From the NCBI GenBank assembly GCA_025642065.1, contig JAODUP010000488.1, positions 1-64,000 on the forward strand: 64,000 nucleotides of DNA. Direction: 5' to 3'. The position numbers were made by a program, and so were the translations under genes. The notes below the pieces were generated by a model. That model was not told where the DNA came from and searched no databases. It was given only the letters and a program-made list of their open reading frames with translations. The stretch is from Paralvinella palmiformis. Its lineage: Eukaryota > Annelida > Polychaeta > Terebellida > Alvinellidae. Below, one piece after another: positions 62,729 to 64,000 of the stretch (its first letter is position 1; the number at the start of each line of letters is the position of its first letter).

Positions 62729-64000
62729 TAGATGAAAAATGAGCATCCCACAAACATGTAAACGCAGAGAACATTTTGACAATGAGTCCTAATTATGATT
62801 GCACAATCAGACAATTGCATTGATGTAACTGACTAAATATCACACTTAGACACAACTTAATAATTGTGAATTAAAAACATTCAGGTTGATACACATAATA
62901 CAGCCAACATTTTGGTTAATACCTAAAGTTTCTGGTTTCTAAACTAATACATCAGTTACTTGGTATGGGTAATATAGAGATATCATACTTACATCTGTGT
63001 ACACTGAGGTATACAGAAGATTGGTCATTGTAGCATTGTATATAATTTGTAATGATTAAAAAATGCCTTTATGGCCTGATGGGATTCCTTACTCATGGTA
63101 ATGCCGTACAGGAGGTTGGAGGTTTGAATCCTGATTGTGGCACTATAGTAGGGGTTTCTCATCCAATCAGGTAAATGGCAAGGTTTTCTCCACCCAATGT
63201 GCCATCTATCTTAATTCTGAATTTGTTTACAATTAGTCCTTGTGGTGAAGGAGCAAATTACAGACCATTTGAGGTAGCTTAGCCACAAAGAATAACAGCC
63301 ATTTCGGCCATTCAGCCATTATTAAGTGTGAATTTTACACAAACAAGCTGCATGCATGTGTGTGTGCCATATGCATGCATTATTGAATTCTGTAATTTGG
63401 AAATTCCTTTTCAATATCTAGGACCTAATTTTTAGCAGAAAACCATTTGAAAAGGTCATTATGCCATAAAATATGGTGATTTATTTCATAATAATTAAAC
63501 TTCAATTTACAGACTTGACTGAGTTACACTTAAACTGTGGAATCATTGGTCATTAAATTGATTGGGGATTCTAATAGTGCAGTGGTGAGAATGTGGCGCT
63601 GTAAACTTCCAGGTCATGTGTTTGAATCGGGCTCATACCTGTGTTTGTGGGATGTGTTTCCCTGAGGAGTCAACCCCCTCACAGCCATATGTCCTAGATA
63701 TGACCAGTACCAAGGTTAACCCAGCCAATCATCAGTCAGTTGTTTATTAGTATATATTATGTTCTGTGCCTGTCAGTCTTCAGCAGTTTTGGACTTCCCA
63801 CTTTCATCTGTGGTTTCCACTGATGTCAATGAAGACAAAAGACATCAGATTGGTAAACACCAAAGCAGGTGTGCTGAATCTTTGCAAGGTGATTTGGTAT
63901 CCATTCAGAAAATTAAAAAGAATGTTGTTATCACATCAAGCAACAAGAGGTCAGAAGAGAATGAATGCGTTCCCAGTAATTTGGATCCAGCTCAGTTTGA
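17424..64000 (+). CDS. ANKRD26: ANKRD26-like ankyrin-repeat protein gene, 17 exons, 3' partial
   Basis: Exons were assembled from open frames, GT-AG junctions and codon phase. They join into one frame of 2,666 nt with no stop. The N-terminus (YEIREKDLGKLHKAAWNGE) and following ankyrin repeats match the ANKRD26/POTE/ANKRD30-type family. About six repeats plus a partial seventh run through exons 1-5. After them comes a long acidic, Ser/Asn-rich region with scattered acid-flanked tryptophans, as in ANKRD26 proteins. Vertebrate ANKRD26 sits at centriole distal appendages, where it recruits PIDD1; its C-terminal coiled coils would lie past the right edge here. Function in this species is inference. 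Introns are large (up to 9.6 kb) and loaded with transposons. Additional phase-symmetric exons could have been missed. Assignment to ANKRD26 rather than a sister ankyrin family rests on the N-terminal signature. Confidence 0.88.
18308..20384 (+). mobile_element. Composite AATTCC-type element with captured promoter-like module
   Basis: Begins GGGGTCAATTCC and ends GAATTGACCCCATATCTG, inverted ends shared with other copies in the window. Inside lie AATTCC-rich stretches and a module of about 150 bp starting ATTCCTAAATAGCAATATCT that occurs three times here (about 18545, 19470 and 20074). It also holds the block 18345-19418, duplicated at 29700-30840. That block contains a CCAAT box (19208-19212), GTCACGTGAC (19229-19238) and an ATG at 19340. 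Confidence 0.65.
21917..22275 (+). mobile_element. AATTCC-rich MITE-like element with terminal inverted repeats
   Basis: About 360 bp, starting AGACATAGGGTCAA and ending TTGACCCTATGTCT, giving an inverted repeat of at least 13 bp. TATAACT flanks both sides, consistent with an imperfect 7-8 bp target-site duplication. The interior is rich in CAATTCC words. It has no coding capacity. A hAT-like origin is possible from the duplication length but unproven. Confidence 0.7.
22391..22435. repeat. (TA)n microsatellite
   Basis: About 22 TA units just upstream of the degenerate LINE. Confidence 0.95.
22575..26245 (+). pseudogene. Degenerate two-ORF non-LTR retrotransposon in intron 1
   Basis: ORF1 remnants (22575-23051 and about 23125-23387) encode a coiled-coil-like segment and an L1-ORF1-like RRNNILIQNIPEG motif. 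ORF2 is split by stops and frameshifts. It includes an endonuclease part (about 23540-23972, with ILICGDMNARCG), RT palm pieces (EEQVGFRKGYSTIDQIFNL and FIDFSHAFDG at 25035-25200, then LLYADDLVL near 25400-25430), a thumb-like part (25458-25766) and a C-terminal block (25763-26200). The order is that of an I/Nimb- or L1-like element in the gene's orientation; the clade is uncertain. No piece can be functional. The recognisable end lies about 25 bp before exon 2. Confidence 0.85.
26269..26383 (+). CDS. ANKRD26: ANKRD26-like exon 2
   Basis: Acceptor CTCTCTATATTTAG, donor AAG|GTAACA. Completes the Arg codon and encodes an ankyrin unit (TPLHLACVKGYASIVQELL) and the start of the next (ARTPLLK). 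Ends in phase 0. Confidence 0.93.
28905..29203 (-). mobile_element. AATTCC-rich MITE-like element, inverted copy
   Basis: Carries the family's conserved core in reverse (TTCTTCCATGACAATCCTAC, GGTACCTACTCATGG) and ends GAATTGACCCCATGTCTGG. The left end near 28908 starts CCAGATGG and matches the family end only loosely. Confidence 0.65.
29365..29500 (+). repeat. Dispersed repeat, GGGCCAGA type, partial copy
   Basis: The stretch with ATATTTCTACACCTCACTAG and AAATCCACTAGCCCAACAAA recurs at 56915-57060 with about the same spacing. Class unknown. Confidence 0.6.
29560..29640. repeat. SINE family 4 body fragment
   Basis: Matches the body of the element at 43360-43535 (GCTAAATGGGGCAAGCGACC, CAAAGGTAATGAAG). 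The tRNA-like head is absent. Confidence 0.5.
29680..31010 (+). mobile_element. Composite AATTCC-type element, second copy of the 1.1-kb module
   Basis: Positions 29700-30840 are nearly identical to 18345-19418, including CCAAT (30631-30635), GTCACGTGAC (30651-30660) and the ATG at 30762. It differs by small indels and an extra run of AATTCAAAATATTCC units at 30095-30180. From 30762 an 82-codon frame runs to 31010; only its first 26 or so codons are shared with the other copy. Confidence 0.7.
31080..31262 (+). mobile_element. tRNA-derived SINE, family 2
   Basis: A-box-like CAGCACAGTGGATAGAG and B-box-like GGGTTCGAATTTG are followed by a body with GTGTTTGTGGGATATAGCCC. The body is shared with 41385-41530 and 63570-63725; the head is also recognisable, inverted, at 39865-40025. 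Confidence 0.7.
33160..33260. repeat. (CA)n/(TACA)n microsatellite
   Basis: Imperfect CA array with ATATAC interruptions. Confidence 0.9.
34075..34500 (+). repeat. Unclassified dispersed repeat, copy A
   Basis: About 430 bp shared in order with 40045-40520. Common words include TTCTCCATTGGAAGG, GGAGTATTTGGTGCATTCTA and CAACTGCTA near the right end. No coding potential or terminal inverted repeats are seen. Confidence 0.75.
34508..34775 (+). mobile_element. tRNA-derived SINE, family 3
   Basis: A-box-like TTTAGTGGTTAAGAGCG and B-box-like AGGTTCAAATCCCG precede a body with ATTTACAATTAGTCC and CGTGGTGAAG. The same arrangement occurs at 63068-63330. Confidence 0.7.
35595..35660. repeat. SINE family 4 body fragment, inverted
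   Basis: CTTCATTACCTTTGGAGG and GCTCGGCCCAT are the reverse complement of the family 4 body seen at 29560 and 43360. Confidence 0.5.
35757..35937 (+). mobile_element. SINE family 1, body and tail, plus orientation, upstream of exon 3
   Basis: Matches the reverse complement of 36494-36700 over about 180-200 bp with few differences (GTGACCACCCTCAGGGTATT, GACAGCCTGGGGATTCTCCC). The tRNA-like head is missing. It ends about 44 bp before the exon 3 acceptor. Confidence 0.85.
35982..36158 (+). CDS. ANKRD26: ANKRD26-like exon 3
   Basis: Acceptor TTTCCTCTTCAG, donor AAG|GTGGGT. Encodes 59 whole codons covering two ankyrin units (EECVKLLLEHKADPNVKDN and TSLHYAARDGAINLLRVLL). Phase 0 at both ends, so it could be skipped or circularised without changing frame. 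Inverted SINE copies lie on both sides. Confidence 0.94.
36494..36856 (-). mobile_element. tRNA-derived SINE, family 1, full-length copy downstream of exon 3
   Basis: Complete copy on the minus strand. A-box complement AACCGCTAAGCCACC (36831-36845) and B-box complement GGGGTTCGAACC (36788-36799) are followed by the shared body and the GTTGTTCGGGGAGGATCCCC end. It pairs as an inverted repeat with 35757-35937 across exon 3. Confidence 0.88.
37584..37650. repeat. (TA)n microsatellite
   Basis: About 33 TA units in intron 3. Confidence 0.97.
37996..38197 (+). CDS. ANKRD26: ANKRD26-like exon 4
   Basis: Acceptor GATGTTTAG, donor AGTG|GTGAGT. Encodes two more ankyrin units (TPLHIASKNRNLKVTDILLQ and TVLMEAAQDGATDVVRYIL). 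Ends in phase 1. Confidence 0.94.
38690..38805 (+). repeat. 35-bp tandem repeat with AG-acceptor-like words
   Basis: Three consecutive units share ATCATTACAGGTTGATCAG and TTTATGATCC. Related single units are found elsewhere in intron 4. Confidence 0.85.
39154..39393 (-). repeat. Dispersed GT-bounded repeat, copy 2 (inverted)
   Basis: Reverse complement of 51342-51583, from CCTGTGGGCGTGACATATTT to a CA run at the right edge. It shares about 240 bp with copy 3. It interrupts the acceptor-like array of intron 4. Confidence 0.85.
39642..39833 (+). CDS. ANKRD26: ANKRD26-like exon 5
   Basis: Acceptor CATTAAAG (weak pyrimidine tract), donor AAG|GTTAGT. Encodes the end of the ankyrin domain (WTADDIAVREHQEEVREIL) and a basic/Pro linker. 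Phase 1 to phase 1. Confidence 0.9.
39865..40025 (-). mobile_element. tRNA-derived SINE head, family 2, inverted
   Basis: On the minus strand, A-box-like TAGTCCATTGGTTAGAGC and B-box-like GGTGGGTTTGAATCTGG are spaced as in a tRNA. Confidence 0.65.
40045..40520 (+). repeat. Unclassified dispersed repeat, copy B
   Basis: Same-order match to 34075-34500, with a local duplication at its right end (TAGACAAC and GACTGTAAAATAGAC repeated at about 40370 and 40450). Confidence 0.75.
41385..41530 (+). mobile_element. tRNA-derived SINE, family 2
   Basis: Degenerate A box, B-box-like GGGATTTGAATCAAC and the family body with TATGTTTGTGGAGTTTTTTCC. Confidence 0.6.
42204..42322. repeat. Two (TA)n arrays separated by ATT units
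   Basis: TA arrays at about 42204-42253 and 42283-42322. Confidence 0.95.
42895..43336. repeat. 36-bp minisatellite, about 12 copies
   Basis: The unit reads GTTCTGTGTATGAAAACATG then ATTTCTTGCTGATACA. Variants alternate ATGATT, ATTATT and ATCATA, and the AAAA run varies by one base. The period of 36 keeps minus-strand frames open, but no start or context supports translation. Confidence 0.95.
43360..43535 (-). mobile_element. tRNA-derived SINE, family 4
   Basis: Minus strand: A-box-like TGGCCTAGATAGTAGCAC and B-box-like GAGTTCGAATTTC, then a body matching fragments at 29560 and 35595. Confidence 0.65.
43769..43875 (+). CDS. ANKRD26: ANKRD26-like exon 6
   Basis: Acceptor TCATGGGATAG, donor AAG|GTATGT. 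Encodes an acidic segment with one tryptophan (LDTWNDNTDDESE). Enters in phase 1, ends in phase 0. Confidence 0.88.
44870..46030 (+). mobile_element. AATTCC-rich element interrupted by a pogo-like insertion
   Basis: The left part (44870-44935, CCATTTGGTCAAGTCC and CAATTTTTACCTACTC) and right part (45749-46030, ACTTTTTACCATTAGTAGG to GAATTGACCTTATGTCTG) are adjacent in uninterrupted family members. The intervening 0.8 kb is a later insertion. Confidence 0.65.
44936..45748 (-). pseudogene. pogo/Tigger-like DNA transposon remnant
   Basis: Bounded by TA on both sides. Its ends resemble one another in inverse (CAGTCGAACCTGTGTATAAG at the left, a TATACTCGAGTATATACAG-type end at the right). A 91-codon minus-strand frame (45037-45312) ends with LPIITQWVKMAWD, and after the stop the reading continues into an acidic DPDEDSDDDEF-like tail. 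Both resemble the end of a pogo-type transposase. The catalytic DDE core is missing. Most of the element is deleted. Confidence 0.55.
46995..47216 (+). CDS. ANKRD26: ANKRD26-like exon 7 (first of a duplicated pair)
   Basis: Acceptor ATATAATGCCACAG, donor GAG|GTATGA. Encodes 74 codons, acidic, with one tryptophan (PKDWIIEDEEDD) and a C-terminal block CSNVMDITDPDELDTNEL. Phase 0 at both ends. Same length as exon 8 and similar to it throughout. Confidence 0.9.
50095..50142. repeat. (TA)n microsatellite
   Basis: About 24 TA units in intron 7. Confidence 0.96.
50421..50546 (+). repeat. 62-bp tandem duplication spanning the exon 8 acceptor region
   Basis: Two consecutive, nearly identical units run from CAAAAACCTGCAC to ATGTAATCCCACA. 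The second ends CCCACAG and is the exon 8 acceptor. The first ends CCCACAAAAA and lacks the AG. Confidence 0.93.
50548..50769 (+). CDS. ANKRD26: ANKRD26-like exon 8 (second of a duplicated pair)
   Basis: Acceptor GTAATCCCACAG, donor GAG|GTATGA. Encodes 74 codons. By my alignment about 40 of 74 residues are identical to exon 7, strongest in the C-terminal CSNVVDITDADESDTNEM block. The tryptophan at position 24 of exon 7 is glutamine here. Phase 0 at both ends, so exons 7 and 8 can be used together or alternately. Confidence 0.9.
50820..51212. repeat. 34-bp minisatellite, about 11 copies
   Basis: The unit contains GTGTGTTTGTTTGATGGG then TATGATATAGTACTCT. Variation is mostly single-base (GTACTCT/ATACTCT/GTATTCT). 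It starts about 50 bp after the exon 8 donor. Confidence 0.95.
51342..51583 (+). repeat. Dispersed GT-bounded repeat, copy 3
   Basis: Starts after a GT array at 51319-51341 and ends at CACGCCCACAGG, where similarity to the 39154 copy stops. Confidence 0.85.
52180..52228 (+). CDS. ANKRD26: ANKRD26-like exon 9 (short)
   Basis: 49 nt. Acceptor TTTTAATTACAG, donor GAAG|GTATGA. Encodes PNVPNLNLSKVLKQTE. Ends in phase 1, which exon 10 completes. The matching phase and clean sites support it despite its length. Confidence 0.8.
52301..52409. repeat. Interrupted (TA)n arrays in intron 9
   Basis: Several TA runs broken by TT and GATAGTTTG; they fill much of the 284-bp intron. Confidence 0.95.
52513..52697 (+). 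CDS. ANKRD26: ANKRD26-like exon 10
   Basis: Acceptor TTCTTCCTCAAAG, donor CAG|GTACAT. Encodes 61 codons plus the split Gly, with the acid-flanked tryptophan in DGEWSDEES. Ends in phase 0. Confidence 0.88.
52698..53009 (+). other. Intron 10
   Basis: 312-bp intron containing a TA array of about 26 units (52873-52925). Confidence 0.85.
53010..53174 (+). CDS. ANKRD26: ANKRD26-like exon 11
   Basis: Acceptor TGGTGTTTAAG, donor ACT|GTGAGT. Encodes 55 codons including DDSWDDDSVPLSSPR. Phase 0 at both ends. Confidence 0.88.
54646..55770. repeat. (GACT)n tetranucleotide array, about 1.1 kb
   Basis: Both ends (54646-54920 and 55610-55755) are almost perfect GACT repeats. The central part (about 54920-55600) is full of small losses and gains that give GACGAC, GACCGAC and CCTGAC words. 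Confidence 0.97.
55770..55941. repeat. (CACT)n followed by (TCTG/TCTA)n
   Basis: About 25 CACT units, then CTGT and CTAT units. They continue the GACT array by single-base unit changes, as in compound microsatellites. Confidence 0.96.
56084..56171 (+). CDS. ANKRD26: ANKRD26-like exon 12
   Basis: Acceptor TTCTTTGTGCAG, donor AAGC|GTAAGT. Encodes DQNERQDGSSCQAIINNK and a short acidic end. Ends in phase 1. Confidence 0.87.
56172..56644 (+). other. Intron 12
   Basis: 473 bp. An AAT run at about 56380-56395 followed by AACTTCTATAGCGCCAATAT looks like the inverted 3' end of an L2/CR1-type LINE (compare GCGCTTTA plus ATT tail at 9590-9616). Confidence 0.6.
56645..56665 (+). CDS. ANKRD26: Candidate ANKRD26-like micro-exon 13 (21 nt)
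   Basis: Acceptor TACATTTCAG and donor G|GTAAAT frame 21 nt encoding PDAAVKD in phase with both neighbours (phase 1 in, phase 1 out). Because it is 21 nt, the transcript stays in frame with or without it. Support is only splice-site and phase based. Confidence 0.5.
56915..58085 (+). repeat. Dispersed repeat, GGGCCAGA type, longer copy
   Basis: Its first 145 bp match 29365-29500 (AAATCCACTAGCCCAACAAA). Its far end has TGCATATTTTGCCTCAAAATGG, similar to a segment at 30970-31000. The boundaries are approximate and the class is unknown. Confidence 0.45.
58155..58427 (-). CDS. Small putative secreted protein ORF, 90 aa, antisense in intron 13
   Basis: Begins MKHQISLALFFYILMFSNA, which has the make-up of a signal peptide (basic start, hydrophobic core, small residue at the likely cleavage site). 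A charged region follows (HEETGRHDKHESTED) and a hydrophobic end. The base before ATG at -3 is A. I recognise no family. It may be a chance ORF or one exon of a nested gene. Confidence 0.3.
   Translation of the reverse strand: MKHQISLALFFYILMFSNAEIMNEMTLDHEETGRHDKHESTEDAAIVRKDIYKYKYDTDTILKSSQKKLRLRSNLLEYNMVDLIIICNKS
59269..59474 (+). CDS. ANKRD26: ANKRD26-like exon 14
   Basis: Acceptor TTTCCTTTAG, donor ATG|GTATGT. Encodes acidic sequence (MSDIEDISDPDFDDDNC) and the tryptophan motif NDSDWDSTV, the clearest match to the WDS motifs of ANKRD26 proteins. Ends in phase 0. Confidence 0.9.
59475..60552 (+). other. Intron 14
   Basis: Contains a CA array of about 80 bp (59946-60024). Nothing coding is seen. 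Confidence 0.8.
59946..60024. repeat. (CA)n microsatellite
   Basis: About 39 CA units with one AA interruption near 60002. Confidence 0.97.
60553..60660 (+). CDS. ANKRD26: ANKRD26-like exon 15
   Basis: Acceptor TTGTGCAACTAG, donor CAG|GTATAT. Encodes 36 codons including GSSWEDDDEGHSVHEDD. Phase 0 at both ends. Confidence 0.85.
60661..61635 (+). other. Intron 15
   Basis: AT-rich, with a CA/GCAC patch near 61000-61030. No gene or transposon is recognised. Confidence 0.7.
61636..61800 (+). CDS. ANKRD26: ANKRD26-like exon 16
   Basis: Acceptor GATAATACACAG (the AG four bases later would break the frame), donor CAG|GTATAA. Encodes 55 acidic codons (METDDQEDSECLHSEENCQE). Phase 0 at both ends. 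It has no tryptophan. Confidence 0.83.
62683..62728. repeat. (TA)n microsatellite
   Basis: About 22 TA units. Confidence 0.95.
63068..63330 (+). mobile_element. tRNA-derived SINE, family 3
   Basis: B-box-like GGAGGTTTGAATCCTG and the body shared with 34508-34775 (GATTGTGGCACTATAGTAGG, TTTACAATTAGTCC). Confidence 0.7.
63570..63725 (+). mobile_element. tRNA-derived SINE, family 2
   Basis: A-box-like TAGTGCAGTGGTGAGAATG and B-box-like GTGTTTGAATCGGG, then a body with CTGTGTTTGTGGGATGTG. It ends about 50 bp before exon 17. Confidence 0.7.
63777..64000 (+). CDS. ANKRD26: ANKRD26-like exon 17 (partial, cut by window edge)
   Basis: Acceptor TGTGCCTGTCAG. An open phase-0 frame runs to the last base (74 codons plus 2 nt). 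It encodes Ser/Val-rich, then basic sequence (IQKIKKNVVITSSNKRSEEN), which marks the end of the strongly acidic stretch. AGs 7 and 10 nt downstream are out of frame. No donor appears before the edge. Confidence 0.75.

Larger units (their letters stand above)
61801..63776 (+). other. Intron 16
   Basis: Contains TA (61811-61857 and 62683-62728) and GT (61956-61985) arrays and two SINEs (63068-63330 and 63570-63725). Nothing coding is seen. Confidence 0.8.

Overview
This window looks like nuclear DNA of an animal. It has GT-AG introns, many TA and CA/GT microsatellites, tRNA-derived SINEs, LINEs, MITE-like elements and fragments of hAT-like and pogo-like transposons. The mix of repeats and the gene types suggest a lophotrochozoan, probably a mollusc. 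That placement is inference, not read from a diagnostic gene.

Layout. Positions 1-1447 are a tandem satellite with a unit of about 80 bp. Positions 2640-4457 (minus strand) hold an intact, intronless 605-residue TRP-like cation channel with N-terminal ankyrin repeats. Positions 4.6-7.2 kb are non-coding with microsatellites and a tRNA-derived SINE. Positions 7239-9616 are a 5'-truncated L2/CR1-type LINE with target-site duplications and an uninterrupted reverse transcriptase frame. Positions 10172-13804 form a large imperfect inverted repeat (arms of about 1.5-1.6 kb, spacer of about 0.48 kb) whose left arm is degraded in a peculiar homopolymer-like way. Positions 14.5-15.4 kb are a broken hAT-like transposase.

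The rest, from 17424 to the right edge, is one plus-strand gene of the ANKRD26 family. I could build 17 coding exons with compatible phases (2,666 nt, 888 codons plus 2 nt), and it runs out of the window. Exons 1-5 encode a run of ankyrin repeats. Later exons encode a low-complexity acidic region in which most exons carry one tryptophan in an acid/serine context. The coiled-coil C-terminal part expected for this family must lie beyond 64000. Exons 7 and 8 are a tandem duplication (both 222 nt, both phase 0).

The introns are where mobile DNA has accumulated: a degenerate two-ORF LINE ending next to exon 2, two near-identical copies of a module of about 1.1 kb carrying a promoter-like segment, AATTCC-rich MITE-like elements, a pogo-like remnant nested in one of them, two inverted SINE copies flanking exon 3, 34-bp and 36-bp minisatellites, an array resembling the exon 5 acceptor region, and a GACT tetranucleotide array of about 1.2 kb. 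No rRNA genes, convincing tRNA genes or CRISPR arrays are present.
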